A stretch of DNA of 24,620 bases from JAVBJN01 sp031546985 (lineage in GTDB: Bacteria > Bacteroidota > Bacteroidia > Chitinophagales > Chitinophagaceae): contig JAVBJN010000012.1 in the NCBI GenBank assembly GCA_031546985.1, forward strand, positions 1 through 24,620, in the 5' to 3' direction. Position numbers and translations under genes: made by a program. The first letter of the stretch is position 1; every line of letters begins with the position of its first letter. Positions 9,201 through 15,761 of this stretch are shown here, piece after piece. The notes beneath the pieces were generated by a model. The model saw only the letters and a list, made by a program, of their open reading frames with translations, had not been told where the DNA came from and searched no databases.

Positions 9201-9527
9201 ATAGTTATATTTTTCGCCCCATACACGCCAGCAATGCGCCATACGGTGCGCTACCTGGCGTATGCTGGTTTCACGCCCATCGCTACCATCTTCCTGCGGC
9301 ACACCGGCTTTACGGAAATATTTTTGCGCTAATATATCTGTAGCAATCTGGCTCCAATGACGCGGTACTTCTACATTCGTCATTTCAAACACCTTCTCTC
9401 CATTTGGGTTACGAATTACGGATGTGCGCAGTTCGTACTCAAACATATCATAAGCACTTACCCCCTCTTTGGTAAAGTGGCGGGGAAAAACAAGGCCCTT
9501 GCCCGAGGTTTTGGTAGATGTTTTCAT
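6228..9527 (-). CDS. nrdJ: Adenosylcobalamin-dependent class II ribonucleotide reductase
   Basis: A 1099-residue enzyme reducing ribonucleotides to deoxyribonucleotides through an adenosylcobalamin-generated thiyl radical, independent of oxygen. The catalytic NPCSE motif is at 389-393 (Asn389, Cys391, Glu393). Cys402 lies 11 residues after the thiyl Cys, the same spacing as Cys322/Cys333 of Thermotoga maritima NrdJ, and Cys182 (HACFILG) is the likely redox partner. The APTGTIGLVMDCDTTGVEPD segment forms part of the barrel. After a charged linker near 840 comes a TSCPD-type domain (about 925-1005), then a Cys-rich tail with CxxC and CxxCxxC-type motifs and a Cys one residue before the end, typical for zinc binding or re-reduction of the active site. 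No N-terminal ATP-cone is evident. The length fits the long NrdJ subgroup with a C-terminal extension; I see no intein. A long upstream region holds candidate control sites. Confidence 0.95.
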   Translation of the reverse strand: MKTSTKTSGKGLVFPRHFTKEGVSAYDMFEYELRTSVIRNPNGEKVFEMTNVEVPRHWSQIATDILAQKYFRKAGVPQEDGSDGRETSIRQVAHRMAHCWRVWGEKYNYFASEADANVFYDELVYSILNQSCVPNSPQWFNTGLHSSYGITGTAQGHYYVDPITGEVEKSKNAYERPQPHACFILGVEDDLVNEGGIMDLWVREARIFKYGSGVGTNYSNIRAEGEKLSGGGTSSGLMSFLKIGDRAAGAIKSGGTTRRAAKMVCLDLDHPEVIKFIDWKVEEEQKVAALIAAGYASDYEGEAYRTVSGQNSNNSVRIPNSFFNKLEKGEDWEMTARSDGKVMRKIPTKDLWDKISYAAWRCADPGTQYDTTINEWHTCPEGGAIRASNPCSEYMFLDNTACNLASVNLRRFYNEDTSHFDVEGFEYCTRLWTVVLEVSVLMAQFPSKEVAQLSYDYRTLGLGFANLGSLLMVNGLAYDSEEARAMAGAISAIMTGVAYKTSAEMAHHLGAFPRYEENKKHMLRVMRNHRAAAYDAADAYEGLETIPQGINARYCPDYMLKAATKAWDEAVQLGEKYGYRNAQATVIAPTGTIGLVMDCDTTGVEPDFALVKFKKLSGGGYFKIINQSIPLALQKLGYASDEIEAMVKYAKGSGSFAGAPFINHQSLSEKGFIADELKKLDTAVSSAFDISFVFNVYTLGEECLQRLGFTPEQYYAFDFSLLHQLGFNDHEIELANDYVCGTMMLEGAPYLKDEHLSVFDCANKCGKKGERFIHHSGHIRMMGATQPFISGAISKTINLPNEANIDDIKDCYLMSWKLGIKACALYRDGSKLSQPLSNKSDKKETKEEPVSINSNNIIDLGTLTIDELLEEVNRRVQESPDTTLKRQLSRIVERKQLPAKRHGFTYKGKVGGQPVFLRTGEYGDGTLGEIFIDMAKEGATMRSLMNCFAIAVSVGLQYGVPLEEFVDKFIFTRFEPAGMVEHPNIKSATSLVDYIFRLLGYEYLDRDDLVHVLDKPAIAQEEPTDVQELSHVRITAAAPVVPAKSVTPVPVHSNMSAEEKKKLMGTSSDAPACRQCGNITMRNGTCYMCPNCGTTTGCS

Positions 9528-9666
9528 AGTTGGTACAGTATCTATTGGTTTATGAATTTAAGTAGTATAATCGCTTTGCTTATCTGCCCCTAAACCGGAT
9601 GGGTTACTTACCGCCCGGGGCCGGAATACGAAAGTAGGTTCTAAATCTATCCCGGCTACATTCTTG

Positions 9667-9675
9667 TTATCCACA
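9667..9675 (+). promoter_or_regulatory. Perfect DnaA-box sequence upstream of nrdJ
   Basis: TTATCCACA, the strict 9-mer DnaA box, lies about 140 bp upstream of the nrdJ start codon, in the predicted leader. DnaA controls ribonucleotide reductase genes in some bacteria (E. coli nrdAB). A single 9-mer could occur by chance, at about 0.2 per window of this size. Confidence 0.4.
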
Positions 9676-9776
9676 GGTGTTAAGAAAAACAGAATTACTA
9701 CATAACTAATTGAACAACATTAAATTAAATCTAAAAACGCTTTTCCAGTTCAATTCTATCCCAATGTATTGCGGGT

Positions 9777-9788
9777 GGCTTTAAAGCC
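9777..9788. repeat. 12-bp perfect palindrome GGCTTTAAAGCC in the nrdJ upstream region
   Basis: Self-complementary 12-mer in the stretch between the candidate nrdJ promoter and its start codon. It could be a protein-binding dyad or part of leader RNA structure. A further inverted repeat, TTTGCAG (9805-9811) with CTGCAAA (9825-9831), lies next to it. No function is assigned. Confidence 0.4.
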
Positions 9789-9827
9789 GTAGATAAGGGC
9801 AGCTTTTGCAGGCTTATATTTATACTG

Positions 9828-9855
9828 CAAAGGTACGAAACATTGTACATACAAT
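9828..9855 (-). promoter_or_regulatory. Candidate nrdJ promoter with overlapping operator-like dyad
   Basis: TACCTTTG on the minus strand (9835-9828) matches the Bacteroidota -7 box TAnnTTTG. A TTG at 9854-9852 lies 16 bp upstream, one short of the usual 17-23. That TTG is inside the perfect dyad ATTGTA-CA-TACAAT (9842-9855), a good position for a repressor. Use of this promoter would give a leader of about 300 nt. Confidence 0.45.
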
Positions 9856-10025
9856 CTTTATTTGACCCGCCTGTAGCCCGCCAAAACACACCTAAAACGA
9901 TGTTAAAATGCTATATTTTCGGGCCTTCGGCGTTATTTTCCGGTAACCTAACCCGTATTCGTTATGGCACTTGTGTAAAAAGAACGTAATTTGGCGGCCT
10001 GAAAGTGCACAGAATTTGTTTTTGC

Positions 10026-10033
10026 TATCTTTG
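10026..10033 (+). promoter_or_regulatory. Candidate -7 promoter box for the GGGP synthase gene
   Basis: TATCTTTG matches TAnnTTTG and ends 9 nt before the ATG at 10043. Its position argues against translation from the in-frame ATG at 9971. No -33 TTG is found at normal spacing. Confidence 0.5.
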
Positions 10034-10042
10034 AATCAACAC

Positions 10043-10798
10043 ATGAAAAGAGAATCAATATATAATCAATTCAAAAAGCTCAAACAAGAGTCCGGTAAGG
10101 GATTTGCGGTATTGATAGACCCCGATAATGTAACCCATAAGGACCTGAGCAGGATTGCTACTTTATGCAATGAGGCTAAGGTTGATTATGTATTTATGGG
10201 TGGAAGCCTGGTGGTAACCGACCACCTGGACGACTGCATCCGGACTTTTAAGAAAGAAAGCGGTATACCTGTTGTATTGTTTCCGGGCAGCCCGGCACAA
10301 ATCAGCCGGCATGCCGATGCGTTGCTTTACCTGAGCCTTATATCGGGCCGTAATCCAGAGTTACTGATAGGCCAGCATGTGGTTTCTGCCCCGGCGGTTA
10401 AAGCCAGCGGGCTGGAAGTAATTGCTACCGGTTATATGGTAATAGATGGTGGCGTGCCTACCACGGTTTCTTACATGAGCCATGCCCTGCCGATCCCTGC
10501 CGATAAACCCGACATTGCGTTGTGTACCGCTATGGCCGGCGAAATGCTGGGCAAACATGTTATTTATATGGATGCGGGCAGTGGAGCCAGGTACCCCGTT
10601 TCGGAAGCGATGATTGGTAAAGTGGCGAAGGGCACTGGTATTCCGCTTATTGTAGGTGGCGGCATCCGCGATGCGGAAAAAGCTTACCTCAATTGTAAAG
10701 CTGGCGCAGATATTATTGTAGTAGGCAATGCGTTTGAGAAAGACCCGATGCTGATAAAAGATATTGCAGCGGCTGTAAAATCGGTTACGGTAAGTTAA
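10043..10798 (+). CDS. Geranylgeranylglyceryl/heptaprenylglyceryl phosphate synthase family protein
   Basis: A 251-residue TIM-barrel prenyltransferase of the GGGP/HepGP synthase (PcrB-like) family, which joins a long prenyl diphosphate to sn-glycerol-1-phosphate to form an ether bond. Seen in the sequence: GFAVLIDPDNV (20-30) with Asp26 and Asp28, VFMGGSLVVTD (50-60), the phosphate-binding FPGS (80-83), YLSLISGRNPELLIGQHV (96-113), the YMDAGSGA segment and IVGGGIRDAEKA near 215. These match the group II enzymes known from Bacteroidota and some archaea. I chose ATG 10043 over the in-frame ATG 9971 because the family begins near MKRESIYNQFKKLK, the length becomes normal, and a -7 promoter box lies between the two. 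The gene stands alone, divergent from nrdJ. The bacterial product and its purpose remain poorly understood in this phylum. Confidence 0.92.
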   Translation: MKRESIYNQFKKLKQESGKGFAVLIDPDNVTHKDLSRIATLCNEAKVDYVFMGGSLVVTDHLDDCIRTFKKESGIPVVLFPGSPAQISRHADALLYLSLISGRNPELLIGQHVVSAPAVKASGLEVIATGYMVIDGGVPTTVSYMSHALPIPADKPDIALCTAMAGEMLGKHVIYMDAGSGARYPVSEAMIGKVAKGTGIPLIVGGGIRDAEKAYLNCKAGADIIVVGNAFEKDPMLIKDIAAAVKSVTVS

Positions 10799-10830
10799 AA
10801 ATATACTCAGGCGCAAGCCTGGCAAAAATA

Positions 10831-10867
10831 AAAATCCCCATCCAATAACATGCTGGATGGGGATTTT
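10831..10867. terminator. Bidirectional intrinsic terminator (GGGP synthase / LytTR regulator)
   Basis: Perfect 14-bp stem AAAATCCCCATCCA (10831-10844) with its complement (10854-10867) and a 9-nt loop. T-rich sequence follows on both strands. It separates two convergent genes. Confidence 0.92.
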
Positions 10868-10933
10868 GTTATATACATTTTCGTCGCGTAGCCGCAGTGA
10901 GCAAGCTCCGGGGTATCGCTAGTCAGAGCGATC

Positions 10934-11650
10934 TTACAAGCTCATCATATCTTTAAACTTCACCGCTTGCCGGCGGCTTACTTCTATTTTTTCGCCACCC
11001 TTCAACTCCAGTATAAGCCCACCGTTAAAGTAAGGATCTATCTTTTCGATCATGCGCAGGTTTACAATATGCTTACGATTGGCCCGGAAAAACACTTTTT
11101 CATCCAGCCGTTCTTCCAGCGCGTTGAGCGATTTTAGAATAAGCGGCTTGTGGTTGCTGAAAAACACCCTGGCATAGTTGCCAGCGCTTTCGAACAGGCG
11201 TATCTCCTGCAGTTTTACAAACCAGCACTTCTCCCCGTCTTTTACAAATACCTGGTCGCTTTCGGTGAGGATCTGTTGTTTCTGTTCCTTTTGCTTCTCT
11301 ACCTGCTTGCGCACCTTCTGAATCGCGTCGCTCAGGCGGTGTGGCTCAATGGGTTTAAGCAGATAATCGAGCGCGTTTATCTCAAATGCTTTTAAAGCAT
11401 ACTCGTCATACGCTGTGGTAAACACCACTATTGGCGCCCTATCCAATTGTTCCAGTAATTCAAACCCGGTTTTTCCAGGCATCTGGATGTCCAGAAAAAG
11501 GAGATCAGGGTTGTGTTCTTCTATTTTATCTATGGCTTCGTCTGCGTTGCTGGCTTCTTCTATAATCTCAATTTCGGGATGCTCGGCCAGCAATTTCCGT
11601 AATTCGCTGCGGGCCAACCTTTCATCATCCACAATCATTGCCTTGATCAT
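10934..11650 (-). CDS. LytTR family response regulator
   Basis: A 238-residue two-domain regulator. The receiver domain (1-120) has the acidic pair Asp8/Asp9, the phosphoacceptor Asp54 in LFLDIQMPG, Thr78/Thr79 in VFTTAYDEYA and the conserved Lys99 in LLKPIEP. A short coiled, Lys/Gln-rich linker (about 111-127) joins it to a LytTR DNA-binding domain (about 130-236) with the typical FESAGNYARVFF, FFRANRKHIVNLRMIEKI and a basic EVSRRQAVKFKDMM end. It starts 16 bp after the sensor kinase gene on the same strand, so the two are an operon and cognate partners. LytTR regulators bind paired imperfect direct repeats; I did not find a convincing pair in the window. Target genes are unknown. Confidence 0.93.
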   Translation of the reverse strand: MIKAMIVDDERLARSELRKLLAEHPEIEIIEEASNADEAIDKIEEHNPDLLFLDIQMPGKTGFELLEQLDRAPIVVFTTAYDEYALKAFEINALDYLLKPIEPHRLSDAIQKVRKQVEKQKEQKQQILTESDQVFVKDGEKCWFVKLQEIRLFESAGNYARVFFSNHKPLILKSLNALEERLDEKVFFRANRKHIVNLRMIEKIDPYFNGGLILELKGGEKIEVSRRQAVKFKDMMSL

Positions 11651-11666
11651 ACTATTGGAATTTAGG

Positions 11667-12722
11667 TTAAAACTTAACGGGTATATAAATATCTACAGCC
11701 ACTTTATGGTCTGAGAGATTTGCAATATTAAACGTTGCATCGTTACCAAACTGCAACCGCAACCGGTGCGGGGTGCTGGTAAGGCCAAAACCGGTACCAT
11801 AAGTGTGTTTGGCATCGGGATTATATTGCCCCGAATTAACGATGCGGATATGGTGCATATTGTCTTTAATGGAAGAATGCACCTCAATTTCGCCGCCACT
11901 CACCGAGCGTGATACACCGTGCTTCACCGCATTCTCTACCAGGGTTTGCACCATCATGGGCGGTACAGGCAGGTCGTAAGTATTTTCATCTATAAAAAAC
12001 CGGCATTGCAACCGCTCTTCGAACCGGATCGATTCCAGCGCCAGGTAATCGCGCACAATATCTACTTCCTTTTGCATAGGTATGGTTTCTACCTTATCCA
12101 TGTTCATAGAGTTGCGCAGGATATTGGACAGCTCTGTAACTGCGGCACGGGCACGTTGCGGGTTCTCATCTACCAGCGCCCGAATGCTGTTGAGCGCATT
12201 AAAGATAAAATGCGGGTTCAATTGCGCTTTCAGCGTTTTAAGCTCAAAACTTTTTACCATGCTCTCCATCTGCAGTTTTTCGATAAGCGTACGGCGGTTG
12301 CCCTCAATATACCACCAGGCAAAGTACAGGATAATCCACACCAGTATAAGCAAGGCCGCGTTAAAACTATACGAAATCAGCGAGGAGCCATTGAGCATTT
12401 CATTAAATTCGAGTACGCCAAAAAGCGCGTTGAGCGAAGAGCTCAGAAAATAAAAAAAGAACCCACCCGCTACGGTGATCATGGTAATGAACACAATCAG
12501 CTTTTCGGTATAAAAGGCAAACCAGTTGTACCGCACAATTACTTTACGAATGAGGTGTGTGGTAATGATACCGGTAGAGGCCAGAATAACATTGCCTACC
12601 ACATTCTTCCACTCCAGCTCGTTGGTAGTAAGAAAATTGATATAAATACCCATAAAGCCAAATATGGCCCAGCAGAGTATTTGAACGATCCAGTATTTGG
12701 TGTGTTTCTTCAGTTCGGGCAT
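11667..12722 (-). CDS. LytS/YehU-type sensor histidine kinase
   Basis: A 351-residue membrane kinase. The first 140 residues hold four hydrophobic segments (about 11-30, 42-58, 74-95 and 118-137) with no large extracytoplasmic sensor domain. A short coiled linker (145-165) leads into the His_kinase family domain with phosphoacceptor His171 in LNPHFIFNALNSI. The ATPase domain follows, with the N-box NAVKHGV and a glycine-rich GTGFGLTSTPHRLRLQFG segment. It is expected to phosphorylate the LytTR regulator encoded 16 bp downstream. The signal is probably a membrane or small-molecule cue, which is inference from the lack of a periplasmic domain. The start is the first in-frame ATG and lies 19 nt after a promoter-like box. 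Confidence 0.93.
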   Translation of the reverse strand: MPELKKHTKYWIVQILCWAIFGFMGIYINFLTTNELEWKNVVGNVILASTGIITTHLIRKVIVRYNWFAFYTEKLIVFITMITVAGGFFFYFLSSSLNALFGVLEFNEMLNGSSLISYSFNAALLILVWIILYFAWWYIEGNRRTLIEKLQMESMVKSFELKTLKAQLNPHFIFNALNSIRALVDENPQRARAAVTELSNILRNSMNMDKVETIPMQKEVDIVRDYLALESIRFEERLQCRFFIDENTYDLPVPPMMVQTLVENAVKHGVSRSVSGGEIEVHSSIKDNMHHIRIVNSGQYNPDAKHTYGTGFGLTSTPHRLRLQFGNDATFNIANLSDHKVAVDIYIPVKF

Positions 12723-12741
12723 TGCATGGTGTTAACCTTCA

Positions 12742-12749
12742 CAAATATA
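12742..12749 (-). promoter_or_regulatory. Candidate -7 promoter box of the kinase/regulator operon
   Basis: TATATTTG on the minus strand matches TAnnTTTG and ends 19 nt before the kinase ATG. The nearest upstream TTG is 25 bp away, slightly beyond the usual range. Confidence 0.45.
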
Positions 12750-12935
12750 ACATTATCAACATGCTGGAATAGCCCAATTAGATAAATGGATGCAACGGGT
12801 GATAAAAGGAAAAAAGCCGGAAAACCGGAAAGGAACAGAAGTATTAATAGAACCATACAATCAATTAACATTATGGCAGTATAAGCTAGAAGTATGTGCT
12901 ATAGACAGTTGCGGTACATGAAAATAAAGTCACAC

Positions 12936-12967
12936 TTGTTATTTTAAGTATTTTGACCGTATCTTTG
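12936..12967 (+). promoter_or_regulatory. guaB promoter (-33 TTG, -7 TATCTTTG) abutting the start codon
   Basis: TTG at 12936-12938, a 21-bp spacer and TATCTTTG at 12960-12967 match the Bacteroidota promoter consensus in both elements and spacing. The box ends only 3 nt before the ATG at 12971, so transcription would begin at or very near the start codon. Confidence 0.65.
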
Positions 12968-12970
12968 CAC

Positions 12971-14443
12971 ATGGCAACAAAATCTAGACCCAAATTCTAC
13001 GGAGAAGGGCTTACATTCGACGACGTTTTGCTCGTGCCCGCTTACTCCGAAGTACTCCCCCGCGAAGTTAACATTACAACCCAACTTACTAAGGACATCC
13101 GTCTGAACATCCCCATGGTGTCTGCAGCGATGGACACCGTTACCGAAGCCCAGCTGGCAATAGCCCTGGCCCGCGAGGGAGGGATTGGTATTTTGCACAA
13201 AAACATGACCATTGAAAAACAAGCCGAGCAGGTACGTAAAGTAAAACGTTCTGAAAGCGGCTTGATCGTTGATCCCATTACCCTTAGCCCCGAAGCTACT
13301 ATTGGCGAGGCTTTGTCGCTGATGAAAGAAAACAGGATCGGCGGTATTCCTATTATAGACGGCGGCAACAAACTGGTAGGCATCCTTACCAACCGTGACC
13401 TGCGTTTTGAAAAGAACACCAAAAAGGCGGTAAAAGAAGTAATGACCAGCGCCAACCTGATCACTGCGCCCAATGGTACCGATCTGGCCAAAGCAGAAAA
13501 AATACTGCAACAGCACAAAATCGAAAAACTGCCTATTACAGACCGTTCCGGTAAACTGATCGGGCTCATCACCTACCGCGATATTCTGCAATATAAAAGT
13601 CACCCCAACTCTTGCAAAGACATCATGGGCCGCCTGCTCGCCGGTGCTGCCATTGGCATTACCTCCGACATTCTGGTGCGTGTAGAAGCGCTGGTAGCTG
13701 CTGGTGTAGACGTTATTACCCTGGATAGCGCCCACGGCCATTCCAAAGGTGTAATCGAAGCGGTTAAAAACGTAAAGAAAAACTTTAAGAAACTGCCGGT
13801 TATTGCTGGTAACGTTGCTACCGGTGCAGGTGCCAAAGCCCTCGCCGATGCTGGCGCCGATGCAGTTAAAATAGGTGTAGGTCCGGGTTCTATCTGTACC
13901 ACCCGTATCGTAACCGGTTGCGGCGCGCCGCAGCTCACCGCCATTATGGATGCTGCAGAAGCACTCAAAGGCAAAAACGTACCAATCATTGCCGATGGCG
14001 GTATCCGCTATACTGGCGATATGGTAAAAGCACTGGCTGCAGGTGCTAACTGTATTATGGCCGGTTCTATTTTTGCAGGTGTGGAAGAAAGCCCTGGCGA
14101 TACCATCATTTATGAAGGACGTAAATTTAAATCTTACCGCGGTATGGGTTCTATCGATGCCATGCAGGAAGGTTCTAAAGACCGTTACTTCCAGGATGCC
14201 GAAGACGATATTAAAAAACTGGTACCAGAAGGTATTGTAGGTCGTGTACCCTACAAAGGAATGCTGGCCGAAATCGTGCACCAGTTTGTAGGTGGCTTAC
14301 GTGCTGGTATGGGCTACTGCGGTGCCAAAGACGTAAAAACACTGCAACAGGCACAGTTTGTACGCATTACCCAAAGCAGTCTTAAAGAAAGTCACGCGCA
14401 CGATATCGTGATTACCAAAGAAGCGCCAAACTACTCCAGGTAA
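12971..14443 (+). CDS. guaB: Inosine-5'-monophosphate dehydrogenase
   Basis: A 490-residue enzyme converting IMP to XMP with NAD+, the committed step of guanine nucleotide synthesis. The TIM barrel starts with GEGLTFDDVLLVPAYSEVLP (residues 11-30). Two CBS domains are inserted at about 98-208, as in typical regulated IMPDH. The catalytic loop GPGSICTTRIVTG holds Cys309, followed by IIADGGIRYTGDMVKALAAG, the GYRGMGSIDAMQ-type phosphate and flap region (here SYRGMGSIDAMQ) and a conserved SKDRYFQ motif. I chose ATG 12971 over the in-frame TTG 12953: family members start near MATKSRPKF, and the upstream codons coincide with the promoter box. The result is an apparently leaderless mRNA. It is a single gene followed by its own terminator. 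Confidence 0.97.
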   Translation: MATKSRPKFYGEGLTFDDVLLVPAYSEVLPREVNITTQLTKDIRLNIPMVSAAMDTVTEAQLAIALAREGGIGILHKNMTIEKQAEQVRKVKRSESGLIVDPITLSPEATIGEALSLMKENRIGGIPIIDGGNKLVGILTNRDLRFEKNTKKAVKEVMTSANLITAPNGTDLAKAEKILQQHKIEKLPITDRSGKLIGLITYRDILQYKSHPNSCKDIMGRLLAGAAIGITSDILVRVEALVAAGVDVITLDSAHGHSKGVIEAVKNVKKNFKKLPVIAGNVATGAGAKALADAGADAVKIGVGPGSICTTRIVTGCGAPQLTAIMDAAEALKGKNVPIIADGGIRYTGDMVKALAAGANCIMAGSIFAGVEESPGDTIIYEGRKFKSYRGMGSIDAMQEGSKDRYFQDAEDDIKKLVPEGIVGRVPYKGMLAEIVHQFVGGLRAGMGYCGAKDVKTLQQAQFVRITQSSLKESHAHDIVITKEAPNYSR

Positions 14444-14462
14444 GTATTATCTGATATTACAG

Positions 14463-14495
14463 AATCCCCCTTGCATAAAAGCCAGGGGGATTTTT
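14463..14495 (+). terminator. Intrinsic terminator of guaB
   Basis: Stem AATCCCCCT (14463-14471) with AGGGGGATT (14484-14492), two further inner G-C pairs past a mismatch, a 6-nt loop and a T5 tract. It starts 20 nt after the stop codon. Confidence 0.88.
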
Positions 14496-14570
14496 ATTTC
14501 GTACCGGCACCGTTAACCGCAACAACCGGTAATATAACCGTGAAACTCAGCACAATACCTTTCCAAACCC

Positions 14571-14587
14571 TATCTTTGGTACCAAAG
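14571..14587 (+). promoter_or_regulatory. Candidate promoter box and overlapping palindrome upstream of the Lnb-like gene
   Basis: TATCTTTG (14571-14578) matches the -7 consensus and ends 19 nt before the ATG at 14598. Its last five bases are part of the perfect 14-bp palindrome CTTTGGTACCAAAG (14574-14587), which also covers the expected transcription start. No -33 TTG is seen at normal distance. Confidence 0.5.
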
Positions 14588-14597
14588 TGAACCATTC

Positions 14598-15761
14598 ATG
14601 CGCCTGATACGCCTGTTATGCCTGCTGGCCATTTTCCAGACCGGATTTTTTGCTTCATCCCAAGCCAATGACTCCTGCCACCTCCGCATTTCTATTTTGA
14701 CATGCGGCACAGGAAGTGAATTGTATTCCACCTTCGGCCATAGCGGCGTTCGGGTTATCGACAGCATTGCAGGAACAGATATTGTTTTTAACTACGGCAC
14801 GTTCGAATTCAGCGATGATTTCTATAAAAAATTCGTTCTGGGCAAATTGGATTATTACTTGTCTTACGCCGATTTTGATCTGTATATCCAAAGTTACATC
14901 GAAGACAAACGCTTTATTCACGAGCAGGTTTTAGACCTGCCTTGTGCAGATAAAGAGCGCTTCAAAGCATTTCTCGAAAACAATTACCTGCCTCAAAACA
15001 GATATTACCGTTACGAGTTTCTCGATGACAACTGTGCCACCCGCATCCGCGATATTTTTCCGAAACTGCTGGGCCACCGTTTTGAATTTGGCAAGCATAT
15101 CATTAAACCAGACAGTACCTGCAGGCAACTGTTTGATACCTATCTCTACCGAAGCGGGCAAGATTGGGCAGCGGTGGGCATTAGCCTGTTGCTGGGCCAG
15201 CGGGTAGACCGTATTGCGGGCGATTATGGTGCGCAGTATCTTCCCGATTATGTAGAAAAAGCCCTTGCGGGCGCAACGGTTGATGGTCATCCGCTGGTGA
15301 GTGAGACCAATGCCGTACTCGACTTTCCTGCGCCTGACAGACCTACCCATGTACCTTATATTGTGATGGTCGTATTGCTTGGTGTAGCCCTGCTGCTTGC
15401 ATTAATGGGCAGAAAAGCACAAAAGGTGCAAAACATTTTCGATACAGTATTTTTCCTGTTTACCGGTCTCATTGGTTGTTTCATCCTCTTTATGTGGCTG
15501 GGTACAGAACATACTACGATGGGTAGCAACATGAATCTGCTCTGGGTAAGCCCATTGTGGATTGTTTTTTGCTGGTACTTAAGCAAGCCCGGTACCATTA
15601 CCCGTATCTTTTTACTGCTCAATTCGGTATTGCTCTTATACTGCTTATTCCTGTTTCCGCAGGGCACTGTTAAAGAACTCAAATACTGGATAGCCATCTT
15701 GCTGGTAAGGGTCATTTACCGTTTATGGTTAATGGCCAGGCATAAAAAAACCATCGCATAA
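14598..15761 (+). CDS. lnb: DUF4105 / Lnb-type lipoprotein N-acyltransferase family protein
   Basis: A 387-residue envelope protein. A signal peptide (1-23) is followed by the extracytoplasmic Lnb N-terminal (DUF4105) domain: ELYSTFGHSGVRV with His48, IVFNYGTFEFSDDFYKKFVLGKLDYYL (63-89), and RYEFLDDNCATRIRDIFPK with Cys146. His48 and Cys146 are the likely catalytic pair of this papain-like fold. The C-terminal third (about 245-385) has five hydrophobic segments with the conserved LGTEHTTMGSNMNLLW stretch between two of them. Family members in Bacteroides were shown to N-acylate lipoproteins, replacing Lnt; the function here is by homology. The stop codon overlaps the ATG of the downstream hydrolase (TAATG), so the two are translated together. 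A palindrome covers the predicted promoter. Confidence 0.85.
   Translation: MRLIRLLCLLAIFQTGFFASSQANDSCHLRISILTCGTGSELYSTFGHSGVRVIDSIAGTDIVFNYGTFEFSDDFYKKFVLGKLDYYLSYADFDLYIQSYIEDKRFIHEQVLDLPCADKERFKAFLENNYLPQNRYYRYEFLDDNCATRIRDIFPKLLGHRFEFGKHIIKPDSTCRQLFDTYLYRSGQDWAAVGISLLLGQRVDRIAGDYGAQYLPDYVEKALAGATVDGHPLVSETNAVLDFPAPDRPTHVPYIVMVVLLGVALLLALMGRKAQKVQNIFDTVFFLFTGLIGCFILFMWLGTEHTTMGSNMNLLWVSPLWIVFCWYLSKPGTITRIFLLLNSVLLLYCLFLFPQGTVKELKYWIAILLVRVIYRLWLMARHKKTIA

Larger units (their letters stand above)
9528..10042. other. Long divergent intergenic region between nrdJ and the GGGP synthase gene
   Basis: About 515 bp with no credible coding sequence. It holds the candidate nrdJ promoter and dyad, the GGCTTTAAAGCC palindrome, a DnaA box and, at its right end, the -7 box of the GGGP synthase gene. 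I looked for a cobalamin riboswitch B12-box on the nrdJ strand and did not find one. Confidence 0.7.

Noticed and set aside
6228..9527. Intein in NrdJ suggested by its 1099-residue length
   Set aside because: All catalytic motifs are contiguous at normal spacing; the extra length is linker, TSCPD-type domain and Cys-rich tail.
9528..9830. Cobalamin riboswitch before nrdJ
   Set aside because: No B12-box-like consensus and no recognisable multi-helix core on the transcribed strand. A structure of a new type cannot be excluded by eye.
9971..10042. Upstream in-frame ATG extending the GGGP synthase by 24 residues
   Set aside because: The extension has no family match, and a consensus -7 box lies between the two ATGs. 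The shorter form has normal length.
12944..14281. 445-residue open frame antisense to guaB
   Set aside because: Lies entirely opposite a clear IMP dehydrogenase, is low in recognisable motifs and rich in Phe, His and Asn as expected from mirrored codons. No promoter or family supports it.
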